Positions 54,901 through 63,722 are shown, counted from the stretch's first letter. The stretch is DNA of 64,000 nucleotides from Eutreptiella sp. 'Long Island Sound 2002' (GCA_964036045.1 OZ038402.1:4939427-5003426); one strand, 5' to 3'. The notes: generated by a model not told the origin, from the sequence alone. Program-made: numbers and translations.

Positions 54901-57900
54901 AGGGTGCCGCCTCTCTGACGAGGGCCTGGTCGTGTAGGCGAGCTACACTGTGTGGAGCATTGAGGAGGAGCCGACCTTCGCTGGTGGCCAACGCGGCCCC
55001 GCGCAACAGAGGGAGGAGTGGGGCTGTGAAGGGCAGTGCCTGGGAGGCGCCGTGTGCCGCCAGTAGGTGAGCCTCTCGCTGGAGCAGTGCCACTGTGTGT
55101 GTGTGTCCTGTGTCGTGTTGTGCTCTCACCAGAATTCCTGGGCTCCCACTGTGGCGGAGACCAACTGTCTGAAGAGGTGGTTGAGGATGGAGGCAGGGGG
55201 GGGGGGGCTTTGGTGAACCCGCAGTGCATGGACGCGGTGGCATCCGCTAGGAAGCTGGCCTGGCCTTCCCAGCCCTTGAGAAGGGAGCGGGCAACCAGCT
55301 TGGCCAGCCACTCCGCATCCGCGGACGTGGCAGCGACCACTGATACGCCAAAACTGTATGACCGGAGGACCCCAAGCCGGGGGTTGTAGAAAACTACTCC
55401 TCCCCCAACCCGATGTTCGGCTAGGGCGCCGTCCGTGACAACCCACAGGACTTCAGGCAAGGGGTGGCTGGAGGTGACGTGCGCATGCACGCACATGTCA
55501 TGGAGGTGGGGGAAAGGGTGGGTGTGGACGCGCGTGCGCAGGGCGGCCAGGGCTGTGCGCAAGGCCATGCCCTCCGAAAAAGGAGCCAAAGTGTCCAGGA
55601 GGTACACCGCCGACGCACGCGACAAGGGGTTGCGGCTGACCGACGCATGCAGGTAGGTCATCGCTAGAAGGCTGAGGTTGCGGAGGGGGAGGGAAGGGCA
55701 TCCGACGCCGCCAGCGTGCAGCGGGAGATGCAGACCCGCGTTGCACGACCACGGGGGTAGGGCGAAGGCTGCCCGGTATGCCTTGTGGGCGTACACTTGC
55801 AGATCCCGGTGCCAGCCCGGTGAGGCTAGTACTCCTGAAAATACAAAGTCCCAGCGGGACAGAGCAAACGCCACAAAGGACCGTACCATCAAGAGGGGGG
55901 ACATGGATTTGTCACGGGTGGAGTGATACACTGATCTGAATGTGCGCAGCAGGTCGCCGAGTTTGTCTGCCGGCTTGAGGGTGTGAAATATGGGTATGCC
56001 TACGATGAGGGGCGGGGCTGGAAGGGTGCGTGTTTTGAACCTGGGTACCTCTACTATAGCCGGTTGTGGGAGGCCCTCGGCATCGAGTGCGTGGTAGCTG
56101 AACTCCAATTTGTCCATGTTGGGCACCCCGTTGGTGTGAAGCGTTGCGCGGACACATTCTGCCGCGCTGACGGATACCTGTGCTATGGTGGGTGCAAAGA
56201 AGGCGCGGTCATCGCTGTAGCACACTCTGTTGATAAGCAGGGCTGTGGGAGATGGCCAGGGGGGGATGCGGATGTGCTTGGGGAAGGGGAGGGAGGAGGA
56301 GGCGAGGACGGACGCGCCCTGATACCCGTTGGCCGAGAAGGGGTTGCCCTGGGAGTACCCCTCCTCGGGGGTGTAGCCCGGCGTGAGGCCGTCCGCTGAC
56401 ACCACCCTGATGCAGAGTTGGGAGTAGAAGCCTGCAGCCCATTCCCCCCAGTTCCATGCTGGGCTGAGCCTGGAGCACAAGGGCTGGACGTGGTTACGTT
56501 GTTTCCGTAGGTATGCGTCGGACTCATCCCACCCACAGCGGGCCATGGACCCGTACACCTCCAAGGAGGAGGTGCATGCGGCGCGACTGACTAGGGCCAA
56601 CTCGGCCGCCCTGAGTTCATCTCGGTAAGCGAAATAGTCGGGGGGGTACAAAGCGGATGCTTCGAGTGTGCGGTCTAATTTGGACTTGGCCGTGTGCGCC
56701 TCGGCGCCTGTGACCGGGCTTTCGGCTACCACCGGCCGGTAGGATGTCATTAGATTTGGTGGTTTCTTTTTGTCGTTGGGGGTTTTGCCCTTGTAGATGC
56801 CATACTGCACTGGCATGGTTGAGAGGGAGGGGACACCGAGCCAGGCTTGCCTGCGCGAGGCCAGCACGCCCGCGCTGAGGCCGAATCCCCCTGGCTAGAG
56901 GAGTTGACGAGGGATGTTGTCCACCGCCGTGGCCCAGGAGCCGGGGCGGGAGATGGAGGGTTGCATGAGGTGATCCGAAAGCACGGGGTCGGACGAGAGA
57001 CGGTTGCAGTAGGCTGTTCTCTCCTCCGGGACCAGAGGCTTGAGTCCCAGTCGGAGGAACTGGAGTAATACCCGTACCGGCAGGTCGAGGACCGGGTTGA
57101 AAAACGGCTCCCAACACTGTAGGTCGGTGTGTGCATGCAGCCAGTGATCGTCCAGCAACAGATGGCGGTGCTGGACGTTCATTGCTGCCTGAGTGTCTAT
57201 CTCAGCCTTGAGGGCGTCCGGGGTGGAGAGAGTGGTGCGGGGGTTGGGGCAATGCGAGAGAGGGCTTTGAGGGGATGTGCAGGCAGACGCAGGGCGCTGC
57301 GAGTGGTGCCGGTGACGACCACCTTGGCTAAGGTAACTGCCAGGCGCTCACGTCCGCGCTCCGCGACTGTCTCTTGAAGCACCCGGGACAGCTCCTGCAG
57401 GCGAGTCTGGGACAGGGGGGGGGGGTCAGGGCGCGCAGGCGGTTCATGACTGTGGCAGCCGTGAAGGGGTCGGGGTACAACGGATGACGCATAGTGCCAC
57501 ATAGCCCGGACATAATGGTCTGGGGGGGCAGGGTAAAGAGTGATCCAGGCCCACACTGCGTCGACCAGGCCCGAGAGCTGTGTGGCGCGGGCAGGTTCCA
57601 GTAAGCGCCATTTGAAGCGCTTCCATTGGAACGGTTGTGTGGCTGGATCGTGAGTGTCGATGGTGGTGACTAGGCCCATGTGGGTGCTGTGAGAGGGGAG
57701 GAGGGTGGAGTGGAGGGGAGGGACATTCGGCGAGGTGAGGATGTGGTCAATGCCTGTGCACCGTTGCACCCCGTCGACCACCGTCCATTTGGTGAAGGTG
57801 GCCGGGGGGGTGTGCCAAGTGAAAATGCTGAAAAAGTGTCGCGCTTCGCAACGTGTAGTACATCGGGGAGTTGTCCCCGAACGCTTCACAGTTGAAATCC

Positions 57901-60900
57901 CCACCCATGATGGTGGCCTGGGGGCGCAGCAGGGTAATGAGCTGCTTAACCGCCTGGAGCACGCTCTTTTTCTCAGCGAAGCTGTAGTGGGGCCGGAGGT
58001 GTATGGAGACCAGGAGGAGAGCACCATACCGGGCGGTTTCAATGACCACCGCAAACCAGTCAGTGCGGTCCATGGCCACGTGGGGGGTGAGGGTCCCTTA
58101 ACCAAAGCCCAAGCCCACAGTATCAGGAAGCCTGTGCCTGCCCCTTGTGTGCGGCTGATGACATAGCCATAACGCCTGGGGATGCTGTGGTGCGGGCTGC
58201 GGTCCGACCAGGTCTCCTGATATAGACCGTAGCCTGCGTCCAGGGACAGGAGGTGGTTCTCCAGGTCCTTGGTTTTGGTTTCCACACCTCCGAGGTTGTT
58301 GCAATAGAGGATGGTGGGGGTAGGGGGTGAGGGAGGCGGGTCCAGGAACCAACGTGCAACTGCTGTGCAGGGGGGGGGGGGTGACCGGGACCACCGCTGA
58401 CGAGAAGCAGCTACGGTCGCCGGTGGTGAGGGAGACCGGGATCGCGTTAGGGACCAGGACCCCGGCCACATCGCAGGAGGATCGGCCTGCCAGTTCCGTC
58501 CGGCAGGTCACACTGAGGGGTCGGGGAGAGGTGCAGAAAAACCCAGGGTAGTGGGCGTGGTCAGAGGGGCCATGGACGACCGCCGCTGGGCGCTCAGGCC
58601 GCCCGCACAGGGGGCAGTGGGGGGCTATGACGAACACGTCAGGGGGGGGAAGGTTGCTATCCAAGAACCATTCATGTCCCCGGCGCGTGTAGCAGAGAAT
58701 GCCTGTGGGCGCTGGCGGCAGCTGCCGCTCTTCGTCCCAAAACCAAAGCATGTCGCCATGGGGGTTGAAGAAAGGGGGGGTCGTTAGCGTAACATCGTGG
58801 TGGCGGAGCATGTGTTCGCGCGTGCCAAACAGCCAACGGAGGGTGCAGGAGGCAACCATGTGCCACAAGGAGGTAGGGAATAACAGTAGCGGCCGCCAGA
58901 CCGCAGGAGGGAGGTGCGCGCGCGCTCGGACACGGAGCTGAGCTTCGGGGGTGGGTTCAAGGGGGGTGGGGGCACAGGAGGGTGAGTCCGCCCTGGAGCA
59001 GTGGGGGCACTAGGGGGGTTGGCAGTGCGCGTGGAGTGCAAAGAGGGCGCCGCAGGCCCAGCAAGCCATCCACCGTCCTGTCTGACAGGGGCACTCTGAC
59101 TGTTCTAGGGGGAGGAAGGACAGGAAAGCGTGTAGCTAGCTGGGGATGTGGGCAGTCGCATGACGGAGGGTGTGGATCTCAGCGATGGACTGAGCCACGC
59201 GGAGGAGCGGGGCGAAGGGGGTGATTGTGCGTGGGGATCCGGGGTAGGTGCAGTCAGCGGCGTACGGTGCCATCGAAGGGGGCCGTGTCCGCGCCGCGGG
59301 CCCCACCCGGGGCTGGGGGAGGAGCGGGTAGTGGCCATGGAGCAGGGAGCTGCGGCTGCCATTGGCCTGGACGTGAGACCACAACCGCCGCGCTTGAGGG
59401 GTCCCACTGGGGGGGGGGGGGGGCGTGCTCGGTGTGCGTCCTGGTGGTCCCCTAGGCGGGCGCTTGGTGTCCTTCTTGGGCCTGTCCCTGGGGGCGGCCT
59501 GGGTAGGGGCGGGGGCGGGCGCTGAGGCGTCGCAGACGTCGCTGGACAGCACAATTGGGGAGCCATCGCGCCGCGTGCTGGCCAAGGTGACCGACCACTG
59601 GGGCGGCACTGTGCTGGTGTCCAGGTACGTGCGGTCCGCACTGGAGGTGAAGAGGGAGGCCCACACGGACTCGTCCATTGTGGCGATGCCGACACGGCGG
59701 CGGATCATCTGGGGTGTTAGGGTGATGGGCATGAGGAGGAGATGGGTGAGCTGCACGCTGGCCGCCATGAGGTGCACGTCCCCGATGGATTCGAGGTCCC
59801 GGAGCATGATGAGGCGCCGGCCTGGGGGGTGGGGGCGGGACGTGTCTGCAGGGGGCGCGGCGGTAGCGGGGAGCAGGGCATCTTGGAGGCCCGGGGTGAC
59901 GAGGCGGGGCACCGGCTGCTGCGGACCTGCAGGGGGGGGTCCTGTCGCTAGGCTGGCCGGAGTGGAGCCACGGCGAAGCACCCAGTCGAAGGCTGCGTCA
60001 AAGGCCCTGCTCGTGAGCTCCTTCTTGAGGGTCTGTGTGATTTGAGTCACCCCCGCTTTAGTTTCTATGCCCCTGAACGTCTGCACCAGGGCTTGGCGGA
60101 ACGTGTCCTCCGTAGAGACCACTAGGAGGCTCTTGGAGGCTCGGTCGGACACCGCGTCGTGCATAGCCAGCCTGCGGGCTACGTCCCCAAACGGTAGAGC
60201 CTGAGAGCCGGGCTGTTCGATCAGCCGGACTATTTCCTCCAAGAACTTGGTTTTGAGATCCTGCAGGTTGTTGTTCTCGTATCGCTCCTCCACGATCTCA
60301 ACGTAACGGGCCAGGTCCGCCCGTAACATATGCTGGCGGTATGCCGGGCAGGTCAGCCACAGGGATTTGGCAACACCCACCGGTGCCGCTGTGGTCCGTA
60401 CCCCGTTGATGTTGCCGTATGCCTTGGAGCCCAGCTGGTGTGCACGGGCCAACGTCAGCAGTGGCTGGGCATGCTCCTCGGCTTTGTTTTCGGGCACGGA
60501 TGCGAGGGAGTCTAGTCGGGTGAGGAAGTCCGCGGAGTCCGCGGAGGATAGCTCCCGGAGTTGGAGGAGCCCCGGGTCATCCGACGTGTCGTCGGCGGTT
60601 TCTTTGCGCCAGCGCTCCTTGGAGGCATACAGTCGCATGAGGAGGCCCGGGTGGCACAGTTTGCCATCCCCATCAGGGCCGTGGGCGCGCAGTTCCTTGA
60701 CCCACTGGGCGGACGTGAGTACGCTGTTGGTGGGTAAAGGCGTCGGGGGGTCCGTGGGCAAGAGGTCCGGGCATGCCAGCGCGGACCCAGCCTGCTTGGC
60801 AGCCCAGTTGAGCAGCCAGTATATCACCGGCAGGCGCATCACCGGGGGTTTCACGTCGTGCTCGCCGGATAGGACCATCAAGAACTCATCCTGGCTGAGC

Positions 60901-63199
60901 GTGCGGAGGGTCTGGTCGCCATAGCGGGCGGTAAAGAGTGAGGCTTCGGAGTGCAGGTCGGTCATCTGGGACGGTGTGGCCTGAGCGTGGAAGGCTACCA
61001 GGGCGTCAATGGCCATGCCGTAGGTGAGCCATGACGTTTGGCCCGCGTGGTTGCGCAGCGACTCCATGTCGAGGTGCGCTAGCGAGTCGGTGGCGGCTGC
61101 CCACATGAGGCAGACGGACCCCAGGAAGGCGTCGTCTGCAGGGCACCCCGCACAGAGAACCCCAGAGGGGTGGTGGTGGAGAGTCAGTAGCAGCTCGCGC
61201 GCAAGAGGGTTCCAGGCGGCCCCAATGCAAGGGAAGTTGTCCCTGGGGGTGATAGCCGCCACGCGGTCGGCTGGAGAGAGGGCGTGGAACGCGTCCGCTG
61301 AGACATCGGGGATTACGGCTGCAGCCGGTGGCATGGTGACTGCGAGCGAGAGGGATAGGAAGGGTGAGAGGTGTCGACTTGGTGTCCGGGCGTCGGCCCG
61401 CCGAATCACCATGACGAGCCCGAATCGCACGGAGCTTCGTCCTGTGGGAAGTGTGGGGGGGCTGGGTGACTGTGGTCTGGGTGGTGGATTGGTGTCTGGG
61501 TCCGGAGGGCCCAGCGTAACATTCTCAGGACAGATAGACACAAAGCGCGAAGGGCAGGGACAGGGGGGGGGGGGGCGGGGGGCGGCACCACCGAAACGCC
61601 GACTGACGTGCAAGGGTGGAAGGAATGGGGCAGTCGCACCGCCGGATCGCCGGCTGGCGTGCGTGAGGGTAGGGAACGTTCCGTCGAATCGCCGATCGGC
61701 ACGCTGGGAGGAAAGAAGGGGGGGGGAAGGCCATCGCGGCCTGTGCTTGCGGTTGTACACCCCTTCCCCGTGGGATGCCCCAAGGTTGACACGCCATCTC
61801 AGAGGCGACAGGGCACTGCCTAGCGGCGCAAGCTACAGCTGACAGGCTAAAGGACCCGGGGGGGGGGGGGGGGCAGCCACGGCTGACCTCCCCACCCACC
61901 CACCAGAAAGAGTTTCCTCCGCCAAAAAAATGAGATTTATTAAAGGGGCCGGAAATTTGAGGCCAATTTTAGGTCCAAACTTTGTTTTTGGGCGTCTGAC
62001 CCCACCCCCAGCAAACCAACCCTGCAGCACGCGGCCAGCGGGGGGGGGGGGGGGGATTGGCGTGGTTCCCAGACTCCGCCCTAAACAAGAAGGAAAAGGA
62101 CAGTCGTAACAGAAACAGACGTTGCCGGTTGGTGGCCGTTGGCAGCAGTTGGCGGTTGGCGGTTGACGGCGGTTGGCGGTTGGCGGTTGGTGGCGGTAGG
62201 CGGTTGACAACAGTTGGCAGTTGGCAGTTGGTGGTCTGTCCTAAAAGGCTGTCCTGAGCAGAAAAAAAAATCTGGCTTCTTAAACACAGCCCTGAACACA
62301 CGTCCCACCCCCCGGAAATGATGCCCCCCCGAGCCCGTGTGCCCCCTGCGGTGCGCCCTCGGGAGGGGAGTGCGCCGCCCTGCCTGTCCTCCCCCCCCCC
62401 CGGCGTGACGCGGGCCGAGGCGCAGCGGCTGATCCAAGCGGCGGGCGTAAAACACGGGAGAAGGATCGCAGTCGCGGAGTTCTACGCCCTGCACTCCTGA
62501 GGTAGAAACCCGCTCAACATGAGTGACAGCAAAACGGATTACCCCCCCCCCTTGTGAGAGCAATACTAAAATCCCAAAATTTTGACGGAAATAACTACTG
62601 TTGCTCTAACATGGGGGGGGGTGAAGCCTGGCTAGCCCCCCCCCCCCAAACTGAATTGAGGGCCCGCCCAAAATCCTACCGAGACTGACACCCAGGCCCC
62701 GGAGGTGACCCGGACCCAAACTTGAGCAAAAATGAAAATGGGATTTTTGGAATCAGCGCGTCGAGGGCGTCCAGAAAATTCAGCATTTGCCATGCATTTC
62801 GTGGAAGAAAAAAAAGTGACCATTTTCAATGGTCAGAAAAATTCTCAGCAGCAGACTTCATGATAACTGATTAACGGTCCTGTCAATTGAGCCCTTTTCC
62901 TGAACCCCCCCATTTTCGGAGGCTCTATCGATCCCCCCCCCCCCTTCCCCCCTCAAAGAAGTGAAACCCCGACTTCCCCCATGGCCATTGACCCGGGCGT
63001 AGGGTTCACACACCAGGTCCATATTCACGTCCTCCACCACCGCCCGCACGTAGGTGCTCCGGTCCTTCAGGTTCCGGGGGTTCAGGATGCGCTTGATCCG
63101 GGCCGCCCCGATCACTCGATGCTCACAAAGGTACTTGATCCGACCCCCGGTCTCCTCATCGATCTTCTTGAACTCCTCCACGTAGAACACTGCCCCGTA
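42998..63199 (-). CDS. LON substrate-binding-domain protein (algal/plant type), last four exons
   Basis: Exons, 5' to 3': 63014-63199, 49050-49235, 45697-45855, 42998-43171; 234 residues, all in phase 0, with donors GTGTGT, GTCATC, GTATCG and acceptors ending CAG. Exon A has YGAVFYVEEFKKIDEETGG, YLCEHRVIGAARIKRILNP and DRSTYVRAVVED, the LON/PUA-like fold's second half as in plant chloroplast LON-domain proteins. Exon B (DEGENVKGAELQLTRTFERV...) and exon C (ALVQERLLLLQQERAKGEAA) are helical. Exon D ends RLQAKSSLQDLFDS, stop TAA 42998-43000. Such proteins lack the ATPase and protease parts and probably bind substrates; the exact role is unknown. The first exon(s) and any transit peptide lie beyond 64000. 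An earlier donor (GTGAAT, 63028) would drop five residues. The first intron is 13.8 kb and contains a LINE and a minisatellite. Confidence 0.77.
43172..44331. other. LON-gene intron 3, part without genes
   Basis: Purine-rich 43180-43320 and 43440-43640 give Pro/Ser-rich frames on the minus strand. No domain, no repeat family beyond low complexity. Confidence 0.45.
44332..44446 (+). repeat. 19-bp tandem repeat, six copies
   Basis: Unit GTGCATTGTGGCCAACGGG, almost identical copies. Confidence 0.95.
45119..45485 (+). repeat. Polypurine GGGAGA-type array
   Basis: About 367 bases, almost pure purine on the plus strand apart from regular T and C positions in GATGCAGAGGCAGAGGGA. A longer unit of about 70-75 bp occurs three times. 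The LON pre-mRNA (minus strand) is correspondingly pyrimidine-rich here. Triplex formation is plausible. Confidence 0.9.
45940..46153. mobile_element. Probable hAT-type MITE, family B copy 3
   Basis: Left end CAGGGATGCATTAGAAGGG. Right end, read inward, CAGGATGCATTGGAAGAGGG (one base shorter). Both flanks are C-runs, so an 8-bp CCCCCCCC duplication is possible but not provable. The interior matches 19898-20106 (GCGGTTGGGGGCGG, ACTGTCGGTTACAAAT, GGCTGGGCATAGGC). It lies in LON-gene intron 3's neighbour, intron 2, 85 bases from exon C. Confidence 0.6.
46154..47107. other. LON-gene intron 2, part without genes
   Basis: GC-rich to 46970, then a sharp change to AT-rich sequence (46985-47107) with repeated AGCAAAACCTA and ACTAGGTA phrases next to the 47108 terminal repeat. 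No gene recognised. Confidence 0.45.
47374..47862 (-). CDS. Hypothetical Cys-rich protein, 162 aa
   Basis: Minus-strand frame within the 17-bp inverted-repeat segment. The N-terminus has a compact Cys/His cluster, CFFCDDTAHITCPECAVYQC then ALHASGFC, spaced like a RING- or B-box-type zinc site or the Cys-rich end of some transposases. It is followed by a hydrophobic stretch FTATLACIVLAFALG (about residues 58-72) and a charged C-terminus KDASGKLEYDKNLIKELETK. The frame ends at TGA 47374-47376. I do not recognise the family. It lies inside an intron of the LON-domain gene, on the same strand. Confidence 0.4.
   Translation of the reverse strand: MARVYATPCCSPSRSSCFFCDDTAHITCPECAVYQCALHASGFCPSEICVALRNWRVQFTATLACIVLAFALGDRLVVDKPPSVDEVRPKVVIRGQEFFVPEHYPKDASGKLEYDKNLIKELETKTTGVLRNMCKHNPPSAQPTYKDKNADLIYKRVFCDFI
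48007..48490 (+). repeat. Tandem repeat, about 84-86 bp unit, nearly six copies
   Basis: Unit: CACCGCTTCAGAGCGGGGGG, CAGAATCAGAGGTGGCCCAC, AAGTGGGCAAGGTGGCTACA, TAACCCTTGCCGCCTG. Starts at about 48007, 48090, 48176, 48260, 48345 and 48428. Within each unit GTGGCCCAC-AA-GTGGGCA can form a small stem. Related phrases occur near 37920 and 40210-40400. Confidence 0.92.
48604..48760 (+). repeat. Dispersed repeat, compact copy of 14951-15735
   Basis: GCGGGAAGAAAATTGCTCTG, a G-run, GTGACACGGAGGCCCATTTT, a C-run, CTCAAATGTGGGG, TGGTGGAAAAAACTTTTTCC and CCAAAATTTGTGTT occur without the 650-bp insert seen at 15 kb. Confidence 0.7.
48801..49000. other. Assembly gap (200 N)
   Basis: Exactly 200 N, a conventional scaffold gap. 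It lies in LON-gene intron 2, 50 bases downstream (minus strand) of exon B. Confidence 0.99.
49316..53530 (+). repeat. 4.2-kb G-rich minisatellite in LON-gene intron 1
   Basis: More than a hundred units of GGTTAGAGGGCTG(TTG)nG(7-20), n mostly 2 to 6. Variants such as TTAGGGGGC (about 50001, 50367, 51042, 51440) and GGTTGGGGGGGTGGGG (about 49921, 50286, 50956, 51358) recur at matching spacings, which shows higher-order duplications of roughly 365-400 and 670 bp. The right end carries two copies of GGTTGGCACAAGGCCTTGGT (53233 and 53460). Cys/Trp/Gly- or Leu/Gly-rich frames over it are artefacts. Confidence 0.95.
53954..59069 (-). pseudogene. LINE ORF2: zinc finger, AP endonuclease, reverse transcriptase, RNase H, zinc tail; broken
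   Basis: Start ATG 59067-59069 (MACWACGALFALHAHC). Further Cys/His motif CPLCGRPERP. Endonuclease: ILYCNNLGG, LYQETWSD, IMGGDFNCEAFGDNSP, CTGIDHILTS, HSTHMGL. RT: TSYRPVVAESP, EGYSQGNPFSANGYQ, VCYSDDRAFF (YxDD). RNase H: VVTDGALAEHRVGGGV, ADAEWLAKLVARS, LADATASM. Zinc tail: CDYCDTLVDHPWSHIAHSC. The frame changes five or six times, each at a G-run on the plus strand: 58368-58380, 58081-58087, 57805-57812, about 57240, 55196-55207. Two TAGs (59010-59012, 56897-56899) also interrupt it. Ends at TGA 53954-53956. It would nick target DNA and copy element RNA. The clade is not assigned. Confidence 0.82.
59136..61334 (-). CDS. LINE ORF1 protein, about 732 aa
   Basis: One unbroken frame. ATG 61332-61334 (MPPAAAVIPDVSADAFHAL) is preferred over the upstream continuation to 61760, which is Pro/Arg-rich UTR-like sequence containing the 5' repeats. 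The body is helical (YGDQTLRTLSQDEFLMVLSG, YENNNLQDLKTKFLEEIVRL, TKAGVTQITQTLKKELTSRA). The C-terminal third is Pro/Ala/Ser-rich. No zinc knuckle or RRM was seen. ORF1 proteins bind element RNA. It is intact although ORF2 downstream is broken. Stop TAG 59136-59138. Confidence 0.75.
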   Translation of the reverse strand: MPPAAAVIPDVSADAFHALSPADRVAAITPRDNFPCIGAAWNPLARELLLTLHHHPSGVLCAGCPADDAFLGSVCLMWAAATDSLAHLDMESLRNHAGQTSWLTYGMAIDALVAFHAQATPSQMTDLHSEASLFTARYGDQTLRTLSQDEFLMVLSGEHDVKPPVMRLPVIYWLLNWAAKQAGSALACPDLLPTDPPTPLPTNSVLTSAQWVKELRAHGPDGDGKLCHPGLLMRLYASKERWRKETADDTSDDPGLLQLRELSSADSADFLTRLDSLASVPENKAEEHAQPLLTLARAHQLGSKAYGNINGVRTTAAPVGVAKSLWLTCPAYRQHMLRADLARYVEIVEERYENNNLQDLKTKFLEEIVRLIEQPGSQALPFGDVARRLAMHDAVSDRASKSLLVVSTEDTFRQALVQTFRGIETKAGVTQITQTLKKELTSRAFDAAFDWVLRRGSTPASLATGPPPAGPQQPVPRLVTPGLQDALLPATAAPPADTSRPHPPGRRLIMLRDLESIGDVHLMAASVQLTHLLLMPITLTPQMIRRRVGIATMDESVWASLFTSSADRTYLDTSTVPPQWSVTLASTRRDGSPIVLSSDVCDASAPAPAPTQAAPRDRPKKDTKRPPRGPPGRTPSTPPPPPSGTPQARRLWSHVQANGSRSSLLHGHYPLLPQPRVGPAARTRPPSMAPYAADCTYPGSPRTITPFAPLLRVAQSIAEIHTLRHATAHIPS
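61580..61710 (-). repeat. LINE 5' UTR repeats, about 50-55 bp, three diverged copies
   Basis: CCGAAACGCCGACTGACGTG, CCGGATCGCCGGCTGGCGTG and TCGAATCGCCGATCGGCACG, each followed by a GGGAGG/GGGTGG stretch (plus-strand reading). Confidence 0.6.
61855..62010 (+). repeat. Dispersed repeat related to the MITE family A interior
   Basis: GGCTGACC, CAGAAA-AGTTTCCTC, AAAAAATGAGATTTATTAAA, GGGGCC-GAA-TTTGAGG, AAACTTTGTTTTTGGGC and CTGACC match 5105-5250 in order. The CAGGCCTTTGC terminal repeats are not recognisable here. Confidence 0.65.
62040..62310 (+). repeat. Dispersed repeat with (TTGGCGG)n core, copy 2
   Basis: Heptad-type units at 62120-62235 (GGCGGTTGGCGGTTGGTGGC and variants). Flanked by AACAGAAACAGACGT and GGTCTGTCCTAAAAGGCTGT, then an A9 run and TCTGGCTTCT, as at 22455-22705. 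Confidence 0.65.
62676..62976 (+). repeat. About 300-bp direct repeat flanking LON exon A, copy 1
   Basis: TACCGAGACTGAC, CCCGGAGGTGACCC, TTTTTGGAATCAGCGCGT, CATTTGCC-TG-ATTT-GTG, GACCATTTT, TTCATGAT, GTCAATTGAGCCCTTTTCCT and GGCTCTATCGATCCCCC recur in the same order at 63413-63722. About 80 per cent alike by eye. Confidence 0.88.
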
Positions 63200-63412
63200 C
63201 TGAGTGACAGGGCGATGGCAGGCGTCACGCCTCGAAATGGCCAGGGACCTCTCAGAACAAGCAACGGCCATCTCCTTCGGGAGGCAGGGGTGGGCGGGCT
63301 TTCAACTCTTGGGGGGGGAGGGGGGTCAATACAGCCCTCTGGCTAGACCCTCACCCCCAAAAAAGGCCTCAATTGATTCCCGCCCCCCGAAACTACCTAC
63401 CGAGACTACCTA

Positions 63413-63722
63413 CTCCTACCGAGACTGACCCCCGGGGCCCGGAGGTGACCCTGACCCCCCAAAAAAATTCGGGAGAAACTGAAAATGGCATTTTTGGAAT
63501 CAGCGCGTTGAGGGGGTTCAGAAAAGTCATCATTTGCCGTGTATTTGGTGAAAAAAAATTTGACCATTTTTAATGCCCAAAAAAAAATTCGGCGCCTTCG
63601 GCACCAGAGTTCATGATTGATGGCCCTGTCAATTGAGCCCTTTTCCTGATGCCCCCCACTTCCCAGGTTTTGGGGGGCTCTATCGATCCCCCCTCCCCCG
63701 GAGTTGAAAACCCAGCTTCCCC
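63413..63722 (+). repeat. About 300-bp direct repeat flanking LON exon A, copy 2
   Basis: Second copy of 62676-62976. Exon A (63014-63199) lies between the two copies. Confidence 0.88.

Larger units (their letters stand above)
53675..61842 (-). mobile_element. Full-length but frameshifted LINE in LON-gene intron 1
   Basis: Minus-strand order: 5' UTR with diverged repeats (61580-61710), ORF1 (59136-61334), a 66-bp gap, ORF2 with N-terminal zinc motifs, AP endonuclease, reverse transcriptase, RNase H and zinc tail (53954-59069), then a 3' UTR. The 3' boundary is set loosely at an A-rich AAAAGAAAAA (53674-53685) next to the minisatellite, and the 5' boundary at the G-run near 61858. No target duplication was found, partly because the right flank is minisatellite. 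Confidence 0.82.

Noticed and set aside
12545-59012. Genetic-code reassignment of TAG to Gln
   Set aside because: TAG plausibly ends several frames (6327-6329, 11653-11655, 59136-59138), and all ambers lie in transposon-like or uncertain genes, so CAG decay is simpler. Kept as a finding about pattern, not as a code claim.
62318-62500. 60-residue plus-strand frame ending GVKHGRRIAVAEFYALHS, vaguely like half an EF-hand
   Set aside because: Calcium ligands are absent, there is no supporting exon nearby, and it is antisense to the LON intron. Not enough to call.
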